Shown here one piece after another: positions 1 through 7,554 of a DNA stretch of 50,845 bases (positions within the stretch are counted from its first letter, which is position 1; each line of letters starts with the position of its first letter). The stretch spans positions 1 to 50,845 of the forward strand of contig JAIYBU010000061.1 in the NCBI GenBank assembly GCA_027488335.1, read 5' to 3'. The notes beneath the pieces were generated by a model that did no database searches, was not told where the DNA came from, and saw only the letters and a list, made by a program, of their open reading frames with translations. Origin of the DNA: Cytophagaceae bacterium. Lineage in GTDB: Bacteria; Bacteroidota; Bacteroidia; Cytophagales; Spirosomataceae. The position numbers and the translations under genes are program-made.

Positions 1-227
1 AATCGCCCATCCGACGATATTGTTTAGCCTTGTGAAATTGTTCATTTTTTGAGATTAGTGAATAAATATTCTCTTGATGACCCAAAATTAGGGAATTTGC
101 AGGATAATCAGGCAGAAAAGAAACTTAAATTATCTTAAAATAAGGTAAAATGATGCAATTGAAAATAATGAATTAAGCAAAAAAATGAAAAAAGGAATGA
201 TTATGGCAGAAAACTCCTTCACGAATT
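1..227. other. Intergenic edge, nothing recognised
   Basis: This is the left edge of the window, downstream of the minus-strand MFS gene. I see no convincing gene, hairpin or repeat. A plus-strand frame is open from base 2 to a TGA at 50-52 and could be the tail of a gene lying outside the window, but 16 codons are too few to judge. Confidence 0.3.
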
Positions 228-1466
228 TTATTTTCTCATAAATTTCCTAATTCCGAAAATCAATAATAGACCAAAAACCAAATATAATGCCGATGTTGTA
301 CTGATTGAGGTACTCATGCCATATTTGGTGCTGGCGTAAGCAATGGCAATCGGGGCAATTCCACCACCAAACCAACCAATGGAGTTCATAAACCCAACGG
401 CAGTTGCACGGTTTTTGGGGTTGACGACATCATGCAGCGATGCCCAAATATTGGCATCATAAAGCCCTTTGAAATAGCCAAAACCAATGAGGGCAAGAAT
501 TAAAATCGGTATTGAGAGTGTCCAACCTGCCAAGAAGATAAACGGCACGCCCATCATCAAACCAATACTTTGAGCCATCATTCGGCCGCCTCGGTAGGTT
601 TTTACTAATTTATCAGCTAAAAAACCGCCTGAAATAACGCCCAAGACCGATGCCATTTGTAGGTAAAATGTGGCGTTTAGCCCTGCCATTGAAAGGCTCA
701 TGTTGAATTTATTGTAGAGAAACGAAGGCATCCAAGTTAGGAAAATGCTGGCTACGAAATTTGCACCCACAAAAACCGCCACCAAAATCCAAACCATTGG
801 TTGCTTGAAAACTTGCTTGATGCTATCAAAAATATTTCCTTGTTTCAAATCGAGTAATACGTGCGAACCGTCTTCAATTTCTTCATGCACTTCGGCTTGT
901 CCACGAACGGGTTCTTTCAGAAAACCCAACAAAATAACTCCTAAAAGCACACCAAGCCCGCCAAAAAGATAAAAACTTGTGTGCCAACCGTAATATTGTC
1001 CCATGAAACCCGCAACCGTTCCGCCCGCAATCGTGCCTGCATAAACGCTCGATTGGTGGAACGACATCGCTTTAGAGCGAGTTTCTTTACTATGATAATC
1101 GCTCAGAAGCGACATGGAAGCAGGAAAATAAAAGGCTTCGCCAAAACCTTCTAAGGCTCGGCAAATAACTAAATGAATGTAATCAGTAGAAAGTGCAGTT
1201 CCGATTGTAACGAGCGACCAAAATATGAGTCCACCAATGATGAGGGTTTTGCGTTGAAATCTATCGCCAGCAATGCCAGCAATTGCTCCAAAACCAGCAT
1301 AAACCCACATAAAGGCTGCTCCAACGATACCGAGTTGAATATCGCTCAGTCCCATTTCTTGTTTCAATAATGGAAATACTGAAAAAATAGCTTGACGGTC
1401 GGCGTAGTTGAAGAAACATACGAACCATAACATAAAAACAACCCACCATTTGTAGTTTTTGCTCAT
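228..1466 (-). CDS. MFS transporter
   Basis: A 412-residue inner-membrane protein of the major facilitator superfamily with about twelve hydrophobic segments. The first transmembrane stretch carries NYADRQAIFSVFP, and a loop after helix 2 reads GDRFQRK, the position of the family's GxxxDRxGRR signature. This resembles the anion:cation symporter and spinster-like branches, which move organic acids or sugar acids with protons. The substrate cannot be read from the sequence. A charged loop around residues 190-210 separates the two halves, as usual for the fold. It stands alone, on the same strand as dnaJ but separated from it by a terminator. Confidence 0.85.
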   Translation of the reverse strand: MSKNYKWWVVFMLWFVCFFNYADRQAIFSVFPLLKQEMGLSDIQLGIVGAAFMWVYAGFGAIAGIAGDRFQRKTLIIGGLIFWSLVTIGTALSTDYIHLVICRALEGFGEAFYFPASMSLLSDYHSKETRSKAMSFHQSSVYAGTIAGGTVAGFMGQYYGWHTSFYLFGGLGVLLGVILLGFLKEPVRGQAEVHEEIEDGSHVLLDLKQGNIFDSIKQVFKQPMVWILVAVFVGANFVASIFLTWMPSFLYNKFNMSLSMAGLNATFYLQMASVLGVISGGFLADKLVKTYRGGRMMAQSIGLMMGVPFIFLAGWTLSIPILILALIGFGYFKGLYDANIWASLHDVVNPKNRATAVGFMNSIGWFGGGIAPIAIAYASTKYGMSTSISTTSALYLVFGLLLIFGIRKFMRK

Positions 1467-1590
1467 GTAGTTTTCATTAATTTCTGCAAAATACTTTGAA
1501 AAAGTTAATGGTGAAACTTTTTGTAATTTTTCATGTAAAAAATTTGATAATTTAAAGATAAAAAGTCTTTAAGTGTAGATTTAGTCAACA

Positions 1591-1625
1591 AAAAAGGTTT
1601 GAAGGAATACCCTTCAAACCTTTTT
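1591..1625 (-). terminator. Terminator of dnaJ
   Basis: Perfect 15-bp arms (AAAAAGGTTTGAAGG and its complement) enclose a 5-base loop, giving a hairpin with a U-rich end on the minus strand. It lies 20 bases past the dnaJ stop codon, so it should end the grpE-dnaJ transcript before the MFS gene. Confidence 0.85.
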
Positions 1626-1645
1626 CTTTTCATTACTTGAAAATA

Positions 1646-2800
1646 TCAATGAAAGAAATCTTTCATTTTTTCAAAAATACTTTTATCGCTTTTATCAGCT
1701 TTTGGCTGGAAATTAGGCATTGTTCTGATTTTTTCGAGAATTGCTCTATCTTCCGAACTCAAAGTAGTAGGAGTGAAGAGGCTCACATGCACCAATTGGT
1801 CGCCTACGCCGTAGCTGTTTAGTTCCTTCAAACCTTTGCCTTTCAGACGTAAAATTTCGCCCGATTGTGTTCCTGCTTTGATGTTGATTTTCACTTTTCC
1901 GCCAACCGTTGGAATCTCTACTTCTCTTCCCAAAGCGGCATCGGCAAAATTCATACGTAAATCAAAGTGAATATTGCTACCATCACGTTTGAGTTCAGGG
2001 TGTTCTTCTTCTTCAATTACTATCAATAAATCGCCAGCAATACCACCACGAGTTGGTACGTTTCCTTTGCCAGTCATTGAAAGTTGCATTCCTTCGCCCA
2101 CACCCGCTGGAATTTTAATTGAAAGCAAATCTTCGTTCAACTGGCGTCCTTCTCCAAAACAAACATCGCAACGCTCCGTAACTACTTTTCCTTCCCCTTG
2201 ACAAGTCGGACATGGACTGGTAGAAACCATTTGGCCAAGCATTGTGTTCACCACCTTACGCACTTGTCCTTGACCATTACAAGATGCACAAGATTTGAGC
2301 GAAGTACCGTGTTTTGAGCCATTTCCGCTACAAGTATTACACGATACATAGCGTTTTACTTTTATTTTTTTCTCTACACCATTGGCAATCTCCTCTAAGT
2401 CGAGCTTGAGTTTAATTCTCAAATCTGAACCTTTTCTTACGCTTGGGCCACCACGACGGCCACCGCCGCCACCACCGCCAAAGAAGCTACTGAATGGACT
2501 ATCATCGCCAAAAACACTTCCGAAAATATCTTCCATGTTTACACCCGCACCACCGCCAAAACCTCCAGCTCCGCCAACACCTTGATGCCCAAATTGGTCG
2601 TAACGTTGGCGTTTTTCGGCATCAGATAATACGCCATAAGCCTCGGCAATTTCCTTAAATTTTTCCTCAGCAACTTTATCTCCTGGATTTTTATCAGGGT
2701 GATACTGAATCGCCAACTTTCGGTAGGCTTTCTTTAATTCATCTTCTGAGGCATTTTTAGCAACACCTAATATTTCGTAATAATCTCTTTTCTGTGCCAT
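1646..2800 (-). CDS. dnaJ: Chaperone protein DnaJ (Hsp40)
   Basis: A 384-residue type I Hsp40 co-chaperone that stimulates DnaK ATPase and delivers unfolded clients to it in the cytoplasm. The J domain (residues 1-70) has HPD at 34-36. A Gly/Phe-rich linker with long Gly runs follows (about 75-120). Next come four zinc-binding CxxCxGxG repeats ([32 protein letters not shown]) and the two C-terminal substrate-binding barrels. The length is normal. It sits 102 bases downstream of grpE on the same strand, so the two probably form one heat-shock operon; dnaK is not in the window. Confidence 0.98.
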   Translation of the reverse strand: MAQKRDYYEILGVAKNASEDELKKAYRKLAIQYHPDKNPGDKVAEEKFKEIAEAYGVLSDAEKRQRYDQFGHQGVGGAGGFGGGAGVNMEDIFGSVFGDDSPFSSFFGGGGGGGRRGGPSVRKGSDLRIKLKLDLEEIANGVEKKIKVKRYVSCNTCSGNGSKHGTSLKSCASCNGQGQVRKVVNTMLGQMVSTSPCPTCQGEGKVVTERCDVCFGEGRQLNEDLLSIKIPAGVGEGMQLSMTGKGNVPTRGGIAGDLLIVIEEEEHPELKRDGSNIHFDLRMNFADAALGREVEIPTVGGKVKINIKAGTQSGEILRLKGKGLKELNSYGVGDQLVHVSLFTPTTLSSEDRAILEKIRTMPNFQPKADKSDKSIFEKMKDFFH

Positions 2801-2809
2801 TTTTATAGG

Positions 2810-2900
2810 AATTAAGAATTAAGAATGGAGAATTAAGAATGGAAACATTGACCTAAAAGGATACTCTAATTCTTAATTTTTCATTCTCAATTCTTCATTA
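2810..2900. repeat. AT-rich inverted repeat between grpE and dnaJ
   Basis: Three copies of AATTAAGAAT start at 2810, 2817 and 2831. Their reverse complement ATTCTTAATT lies at 2869-2878, followed by a degenerate copy to about 2900. The transcript could fold into a weak A/U hairpin between the two genes. It looks like one of the short degenerate intergenic repeats scattered through this window. Confidence 0.6.
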
Positions 2901-2902
2901 TT

Positions 2903-3451
2903 TTATGAACCCACTACCACTTTTGCGTAGCGGATAACTTTATCGTTTAGTGAGTAACCTTTTTCTATTTCGTCTATTACCTTACCTTTATTTTCTTCAC
3001 CTGCAGCAAATTGAGTAATACACTCGTGGAGTTCTACATCAAAATCTTTCCCTTTAGATTCGATTGCTTTTACACCTTTGCTGGCCAACGTTTTTTGAAA
3101 CTTATTGAAAATCAGGGCGATGCCTTCTTTCATAGGTTCAACTTCGCTAACGGTTTCAAATGATTTATTCGCACGCTCAAAATCATCAACAATCGGAATC
3201 AATTCTTTGATTAGGCCTTCGGCGGCATTCTGAATTAAATCAATTTTTTCTTTTGATGTGCGACGACGGAAATTTTCAAAATCGGCATATAAACGTAGAT
3301 ATTTATCTTTTGCTTCGGCAAGTTGTGCTTCGAGCGACGCCGACTCTGATTCAACACTTTCGTTTTCTTCTACAACTTCTTCGGTTTCTACGCTTATCTG
3401 TTCTGTTGTTTGTTCGTCAGTTATTGTTGCTTCTTCTTTATTTTCTGCCAT
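2903..3451 (-). CDS. grpE: Nucleotide exchange factor GrpE
   Basis: A 182-residue GrpE, which drives ADP release from DnaK in the DnaK-DnaJ-GrpE folding cycle. Residues 1-45 are an acidic, disordered tail rich in Glu and Ser. A long helix follows with the family sequence KYLRLYADFENFRRRTSKE (about 50-70). The C-terminal beta domain ends in GYSLNDKVIRYAKVVVGS, close to the usual GrpE ending. It precedes dnaJ on the same strand, which is common gene order in this phylum. Confidence 0.97.
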   Translation of the reverse strand: MAENKEEATITDEQTTEQISVETEEVVEENESVESESASLEAQLAEAKDKYLRLYADFENFRRRTSKEKIDLIQNAAEGLIKELIPIVDDFERANKSFETVSEVEPMKEGIALIFNKFQKTLASKGVKAIESKGKDFDVELHECITQFAAGEENKGKVIDEIEKGYSLNDKVIRYAKVVVGS

Positions 3452-3483
3452 TTTGTAATCTATTTAATTTTTTGCAAATTTCG

Positions 3484-3499
3484 ACAATTATTTTGCCAA
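3484..3499 (-). promoter_or_regulatory. Possible sigma-54-type promoter of grpE-dnaJ
   Basis: Read on the minus strand, this is TTGGCA, six bases, then TTGT. The GG and G elements have the -24/-12 spacing of sigma-54 promoters (TTGGCAC-N5-TTGC), with the last C replaced by T. It would start transcription about 20 bases before the grpE ATG. This rests on a motif match alone. Confidence 0.3.
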
Positions 3500-3623
3500 T
3501 AAGAAATTTACTGACAAGATGGCAGAAAATGACTGATTTGATGTGGTTTTAGAATGACATTTCAGAAATGGCACGATAGCTTGTTGATTGTAACGCAGAA
3601 ATTTATTAAACCAAACAAAAGTA

Positions 3624-4013
3624 ATGGAAAGAATTAATGTATCGACTGGGGCAAAGTGGGAGGACATCATTGGTTATTCTCGTGCAGTAAAAATCGGGAA
3701 TGTAATAGAAGTAACGGGTACGGTGGCAACTGACGGAAGTGGCGAACTTGTTGGTAAAGGCGATGTTTATTTACAAACAAAGTTTATTATTTTGAAGGTG
3801 GAGAAAGTACTTGAGCAACTTGGTGCGTCGTTGAAAGATGTGGTTCGTACACGTATTTTTGCTAAGGATATTTCAAAATGGGAGGAAATCGGTAAAGCTC
3901 ACGGAGAATTTTTTGGAACAATAAAACCTTGCACAACAATGGTTGAAGTAAGTGCCTTGATTGGTGCTGATTATTTAGTAGAAATTGAGTTCTCGGCAAT
4001 ATTGGGGGCGTAA
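3624..4013 (+). CDS. Rid-family (YjgF/YER057c/UK114) protein without the catalytic Arg
   Basis: A 129-residue protein of the Rid fold, normally a trimer with active sites between subunits. Family features are the early GYSRAVKIGNVIEVTGTVA strand pair, VVRTRIFAKDISKWEEIGKAH, and the closing VEVSALIGADYLVEIEFSAI. True RidA enzymes hydrolyse reactive enamine/imine intermediates using an Arg in the segment PxRSxVEV. Here that segment reads PCTTMVEV, with Thr at about residue 104. It is therefore more likely one of the Rid subfamilies without proven deaminase activity. It is divergent from grpE and stands alone. Confidence 0.9.
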   Translation: MERINVSTGAKWEDIIGYSRAVKIGNVIEVTGTVATDGSGELVGKGDVYLQTKFIILKVEKVLEQLGASLKDVVRTRIFAKDISKWEEIGKAHGEFFGTIKPCTTMVEVSALIGADYLVEIEFSAILGA

Positions 4014-4021
4014 GAGTTATT

Positions 4022-4086
4022 AAACCTGTAAGGTTTTGAACGGTTCGACGATTCGACGGTGCGAAGATTCCAAACCTTGCAGGTTT
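4022..4086. terminator. Repeat-based bidirectional terminator
   Basis: AAACCTGTAAGGTTT (4022-4036) and AAACCTTGCAGGTTT (4072-4086) are inverted copies, each itself nearly palindromic, and the second runs into a T tract. They lie between the convergent rid gene and the response regulator and could terminate from both sides. The same unit may recur elsewhere in the genome. Confidence 0.55.
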
Positions 4087-4095
4087 TTTGAGGGT

Positions 4096-4746
4096 TTAAA
4101 CCAAATTGTTTCTAATGGCATAAGCCACCAAGCCTGCCGTATTTTTCAGCCCGAGTTTTTCCATCATTCTTAGGCGATGCCCTTCTACGGTTCGAGGACT
4201 GAGTGCCACAATTTCGCCAATTTCGGCGGTTGTGAGTCCTTCGCAGATATATTTTAATACCTGAATCTCACGCTCCGAAAGGTCGGTTTTATAATTAAAA
4301 ACTTTGTTTTCTTGCTGAGGTTTACGATTCATTTTACGAAGCATAATTTTGCTCACAAAATCGCTGAAATAAATATCTCTTTCATGCACCTTTTTGATGG
4401 CTTTCTCAACTTCTTCGGGGTCGGTATCTTTTAATAAATAGCCATTTGCACCGATTTCCATCAAATGCAACACAAACTGGTCTTCATCTTGCATCGAAAG
4501 TATGACTACTTTGGTGTCGGGAAATTTTGCCTTGACAATTTCGGTGGTTTTTATTCCGTCAAGTACAGGCATCTGTAAATCCATCAAAACTACATCAATG
4601 GATTGATTGGATAGTTTGTCGAGAAATTCTTGTCCGTTTACGGCTTCCATAACTACCTCAAAATCAGGTATTTGTTGAAGAATGGAAATCATTCCTTTAC
4701 GAAATAAATTATGGTCGTCAACGACTGCTAATTGTATCTTTGACAT
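4096..4746 (-). CDS. LuxR/NarL-type response regulator
   Basis: A 216-residue two-component response regulator. The receiver domain (about 1-120) has the acidic pair at D10-D11 and the phospho-acceptor D56 in VVLMDLQMP, with a conserved Lys in LKDTDPEE near the end. The C-terminal LuxR-type helix-turn-helix (about 150-212) reads LSEREIQVLKYICEGL then SPRTVEGHRLRMMEKL. Phosphorylation should promote dimerisation and DNA binding. It lies 27 bases downstream of the histidine kinase gene and is almost certainly its partner. It is the last gene of a four-gene operon. Confidence 0.95.
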   Translation of the reverse strand: MSKIQLAVVDDHNLFRKGMISILQQIPDFEVVMEAVNGQEFLDKLSNQSIDVVLMDLQMPVLDGIKTTEIVKAKFPDTKVVILSMQDEDQFVLHLMEIGANGYLLKDTDPEEVEKAIKKVHERDIYFSDFVSKIMLRKMNRKPQQENKVFNYKTDLSEREIQVLKYICEGLTTAEIGEIVALSPRTVEGHRLRMMEKLGLKNTAGLVAYAIRNNLV

Positions 4747-4773
4747 GGTAGGGTTACTAATTTTAGGATTTTT

Positions 4774-5580
4774 TTAAGCAAAAGGTATTTCAATTTTGGT
4801 GATTGTTCCGCTGCCAACGACTGATTGAATAGTGATTGTTCCATTGATAACACTCAGTCGGCTTTCCATATTTCGGAGGCCTAAGCCACGTTTTGGGTCG
4901 TTTCTTACGGCAGTAAAATCGAAGCCTTCGCCATCATCAGTAAAGGTAAAAAATATTTTTTTTTCTTGCGTACTTAGTTGGAGCGAAATTTCTTTGGCTT
5001 TGGCGTGTTTGAGGGCATTATTGACTAATTCTTGGATGAGTCGATAGATAGTTAATTCAATTTTTTTATCGAATCGTTGTTTTTCGCTGATACCTTCATG
5101 GCTAAATATAAATGCGGTAGTAGAGGCCAGATGCACTTTTTGAATAAACTCATCAATTGAAAGTATAAGCCCAAATTCTTCGAGTGTGCTGGGTACGAGT
5201 TCTTTAGATATTCTACGCACTTGCCCGATTGATTGTTCAAGCAATTCACGAGTTTGTTTGCCCATTACGGCCAAATCTTCGGCATTATCGAGTTTTCGGA
5301 GAAGCTGATTAAAGCTCATTTTTGTTACCGAAAGCATTGCACCGACTTCATCGTGGAGGTCTTTGGCAATTCTGACTCGCTCAACTTCTTGTACTTCAAG
5401 GGCCGATTCGAGCATTTGGCGTTGCATTTCGTTTTTTAGGTCTTGCATCGCTTTTTGTTGCTCATATTTTTGCTTTAGTTGTTGTTGTTGGTAAATTATT
5501 ACAAATATAATCAGCCCTATTCCCATAAATAATAGAATCGCTGTTCCTGTAATAATAAGTGAATTAGAATTATTCAACAT
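4774..5580 (-). CDS. Sensor histidine kinase, HisKA_3 type, without sensor domain
   Basis: About 268 residues from the start chosen here. A single transmembrane helix (about 7-30) leads into a Gln-rich coiled coil (about 30-68), then the dimerisation/phospho-acceptor helix with H76 in RIAKDLHDEVGAML. The ATPase domain has an N box (QELVNNALKHAKA), DDGEGF near 215-220 and GLGLRNMESR near 232. This architecture pairs with LuxR-type regulators. There is no extracellular domain, so signal input probably comes from a partner. An earlier ATG at 5613 is possible; I prefer 5580 because it gives an 11-base overlap with the upstream gene instead of 44. Confidence 0.9.
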   Translation of the reverse strand: MLNNSNSLIITGTAILLFMGIGLIIFVIIYQQQQLKQKYEQQKAMQDLKNEMQRQMLESALEVQEVERVRIAKDLHDEVGAMLSVTKMSFNQLLRKLDNAEDLAVMGKQTRELLEQSIGQVRRISKELVPSTLEEFGLILSIDEFIQKVHLASTTAFIFSHEGISEKQRFDKKIELTIYRLIQELVNNALKHAKAKEISLQLSTQEKKIFFTFTDDGEGFDFTAVRNDPKRGLGLRNMESRLSVINGTITIQSVVGSGTITKIEIPFA

Positions 5581-6247
5581 TTTGTTTGGAGAATTTACTT
5601 GTCCAGAAAGCAATGCTAAGTAAAATCATGAAGATACAAATAAATGTCTGGCTAATAATACTGAAATATAGCCTGTAAAGCTCTTTTTGTGTTGTTGTAG
5701 AAATTGTATATTGCCAAAATAGGTAAATAAATAGTGTACCACAAGCAAATATTAAAAAAGCTGCACTAATCCAAAAAGGAGGATGCGTTAGAATATTTGA
5801 TACTTTTATCTCTGTGATAATAGAATGAAAGTGCAAAAATACGAATGTGATAACAGCAGCTTTATTGAGTGTGAAAGAATAGCCTGCAACCTCTTCCCAA
5901 CTGAATCTAAAAATACTGTTTAAAACTGTTATCAAGGTTAATGCAATAACTACTTTTTGTTTCGTAGGGGAAGATTCTACTATTTTGAAATATAGCCACC
6001 CCGTTATTATCATTCCAACCGACTCGTTTATATTATGCAGGTATGCGTTGTGTAATTTTGCTGCTGCTGTAACCCATTCGCATATATCAAAAATCACGTA
6101 TACTATCAGATAAAAAAGTAAAATCTTTAATTCTAAGGTTAGTTTTTTTCGTCCATAGACCGCTACTATTATTGGCAACCAAGTGGTAATGCTTGCTAAT
6201 AATAGTAGCGGACTTTTTGATGACATTGATAAAAATCTTTCCCACAT
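5570..6247 (-). CDS. Seven-helix membrane protein, candidate sensor subunit
   Basis: A 225-residue integral membrane protein I do not recognise. Hydrophobic segments lie at about 12-30, 38-58, 74-90, 97-113, 126-144, 155-175 and 188-212, fitting six or seven helices with short loops. The second helix and the loop after it read YVIFDICEWVTAAAKLHNAYLHNINESVG. It overlaps the start of the histidine kinase gene, which implies coupled translation. Because that kinase has no sensor domain, I infer this protein may detect the signal for it. An inner ATG at codon 8 is an alternative start. Confidence 0.75.
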   Translation of the reverse strand: MWERFLSMSSKSPLLLLASITTWLPIIVAVYGRKKLTLELKILLFYLIVYVIFDICEWVTAAAKLHNAYLHNINESVGMIITGWLYFKIVESSPTKQKVVIALTLITVLNSIFRFSWEEVAGYSFTLNKAAVITFVFLHFHSIITEIKVSNILTHPPFWISAAFLIFACGTLFIYLFWQYTISTTTQKELYRLYFSIISQTFICIFMILLSIAFWTSKFSKQNVE

Positions 6248-6264
6248 AAATTACGTAGTATTAA

Positions 6265-6609
6265 TTATTCCTCACAACTTTGTGGGCAAAGTGGCCCATC
6301 TGCTAAATAATCTTCCTCTCCTCCATCTTTGATACCACTTTTATCTTTTACTATTTTTTTTGCATCTTCATCTACTGCAACTAAGATTACACGAGGATTT
6401 CCGTTATCGTCTTCGGCGTGGTAAATTCTAATGCCTTTGGTTGTTTTTTTGTTTAGTAATTTCTTTAGCTGGTCAACACCAAAAAATTCTCCTCTGATGG
6501 GCTCTTGAATATTTTCACAGCGTTTTCCTTTCAAATAGTTTTCTTGTAAACGTTTGGCTACGGCAGTTGAAACAAATTGTCCTTCTGTTCCTTTAAATTT
6601 GGGCGGCAT
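6265..6609 (-). CDS. Small conserved-looking protein with C-terminal CPxxC
   Basis: A 114-residue protein of unknown function and the first gene of the signalling operon, 17 bases before the membrane protein. I chose the ATG at 6609 (MPPKFKGTEGQF); an upstream in-frame ATG at 6651 would add 14 hydrophobic residues. Visible parts are a helical N-terminus, GEFFGVDQLKKLL (40-52), GIRIYHAEDDNGNPRVILVAVD (59-80, strand-rich), and an acidic tail ending DGPLCPQSCEE with Cys at 108 and 112. The CPxxC end could bind a metal or form a disulfide. There is no clear signal peptide from the chosen start. Confidence 0.7.
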   Translation of the reverse strand: MPPKFKGTEGQFVSTAVAKRLQENYLKGKRCENIQEPIRGEFFGVDQLKKLLNKKTTKGIRIYHAEDDNGNPRVILVAVDEDAKKIVKDKSGIKDGGEEDYLADGPLCPQSCEE

Positions 6610-6739
6610 AATAAAAAAGCAAGCAGTTATTGTTTTTAATAATTTAAACAATAATAGGTGTTTTAGTAGATAATTGCAAGCTGTAAGATTTTGGCGGTTT
6701 TGTAATTGTCTTATAATCAGTTAATTGTATTTTTGAATG

Positions 6740-6780
6740 CGTAAAAACCCCTAATGATTTGAGTAGTTTTACGTTTTTTT
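6740..6780 (+). terminator. Weak hairpin followed by a T tract
   Basis: CGTAAAA and TTTTACG arms (6740-6746, 6767-6773) are followed by seven T residues on the plus strand. No plus-strand gene is visible upstream, so its purpose is unclear. It lies just beyond the terminator of the cold shock gene and contains another ACCCCT string. Confidence 0.3.
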
Positions 6781-6788
6781 CAAAACAA

Positions 6789-6821
6789 AAACCCCTCAAA
6801 TCTTTTCAGAATGAGGGGTTT
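6789..6821 (-). terminator. Terminator of the cold shock gene
   Basis: AAACCCCTCA and TGAGGGGTTT arms enclose a 13-base loop. It sits 33 bases past the stop codon of the minus-strand cold shock gene. Confidence 0.75.
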
Positions 6822-6853
6822 ACTAATGAGTTCAAACTTAACTTAGAAAAAAA

Positions 6854-7048
6854 CTATATTTTTTTCACGTTAACTGCATTTAAACCTTTGCGGCCTTCAA
6901 CAACGTCGAATTCAATACGGTCGTTTTCACGAACCTTTGCACCGTTTAAGCCCGTTACGTGAAGAAAGATTTCTTGTCCTGAAGTATCATCAACTACAAA
7001 ACCAAAGCCTTTGGTTTCGTTGAAAAATTTTACTGTACCTGTTTGCAT
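6854..7048 (-). CDS. Cold shock domain protein (CspA family)
   Basis: A 64-residue single-domain cold shock protein that binds single-stranded RNA/DNA and melts mRNA structure. The start MQTGTVKFFNETKGFGFV carries RNP1-like KGFGFV, and QEIFLHVTGL matches RNP2 (usual form DxFVHxS, here IFLHVT). I chose the ATG at 7048: it gives the normal family length, and the longer frame from 7108 would add a hydrophobic segment foreign to the family and start upstream of the likely promoter. The leader is short, about 30 bases. Confidence 0.95.
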   Translation of the reverse strand: MQTGTVKFFNETKGFGFVVDDTSGQEIFLHVTGLNGAKVRENDRIEFDVVEGRKGLNAVNVKKI

Positions 7049-7085
7049 TGAAATAAAATAAATTAAAAGAGTAAATAAATGAAAT

Positions 7086-7116
7086 GCAATGTACGTATTT
7101 TTCAACAAAAAACAAG
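7086..7116 (-). promoter_or_regulatory. Probable promoter of the cold shock gene
   Basis: On the minus strand CTTG, 19 bases, then TACATTGC. This is close to the Bacteroidota pattern TTTG-N19-TAnnTTTG. Transcription would begin near 7080, which supports the start codon at 7048. Confidence 0.35.
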
Positions 7117-7198
7117 TTTTCAGAGAAAATATTTTTGTACTAAACCAATATTTGATTGCACAAAATCATAGCATGGTTTATTATTTTATTGTTAAACC

Positions 7199-7229
7199 CT
7201 TGACAAACACGTTTTTTTTTTTAACTTCG
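7199..7229 (+). promoter_or_regulatory. Probable promoter of the PspC gene
   Basis: CTTG at 7199-7202, 19 bases, then TAACTTCG at 7222-7229, close to TTTG-N19-TAnnTTTG. It lies about 20 bases before the ATG at 7249. Confidence 0.4.
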
Positions 7230-7248
7230 TATTCACTTTTTCAAGACA

Positions 7249-7479
7249 ATGCTAAAAACAGGACGATTAAGATACTTAGTTGAGAATCAACTTTTCGGAG
7301 TTTGCTCTCGACTTGGCGAAAAACTCAATTTTTCGGCAGGAAGTGTTCGTATATATTTTATTTACGCTTCGTTTTTCACTTTTGGCTCTCCGATTATCAT
7401 CTATATAGCACTTGCCTTTTGGATGGAAGTCCGAAAACATCTCCGCCGCCGACAAAATCCAACTGTTTGGGAATTTTGA
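7249..7479 (+). CDS. PspC-domain protein
   Basis: A 76-residue protein that is essentially one PspC domain. The family's opening (rL.R......l.GVC.GlA..l) is visible as GRLRYLVENQLFGVCSRLGEKLNFSAGSVR at about residues 5-34. One transmembrane helix (about 36-60) follows, then a basic tail KHLRRRQNP. PspC proteins are inner-membrane partners in envelope-stress responses; many Bacteroidota have such minimal versions of unknown role. It has its own promoter and is divergent from the cold shock gene. I see no other psp genes nearby. Confidence 0.85.
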   Translation: MLKTGRLRYLVENQLFGVCSRLGEKLNFSAGSVRIYFIYASFFTFGSPIIIYIALAFWMEVRKHLRRRQNPTVWEF

Positions 7480-7486
7480 AAGTAAA

Positions 7487-7552
7487 TCTTAGAAGTTAGA
7501 TGATGGAAATTAGATGTTTGGTTTTATCTAATCTCCAATTTCCAACTACTAA
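7487..7552. repeat. Degenerate inverted repeat between convergent genes
   Basis: The strings TTAGAAGTTAGATG...GGAAATTAGAT (7489-7515) and ATCTAATCTCCAATTTCC (7526-7543) are imperfect inverted copies, between the convergent PspC and parC genes. They could form a weak bidirectional terminator. The composition resembles other intergenic repeats in the window. Confidence 0.5.
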
Positions 7553-7554
7553 TA

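Noticed and set aside
2..52. Possible tail of a plus-strand gene at the window edge
   Set aside because: Only 16 codons are visible and they match nothing I know.
2440..2590. Low-complexity Gly-rich stretch as a repeat element
   Set aside because: It is the normal Gly/Phe-rich linker of DnaJ.
3569..3583. TGGCACG followed by CTTG on the plus strand, like a sigma-54 promoter for the rid gene
   Set aside because: The distance between the GG and the downstream G is one base too long.
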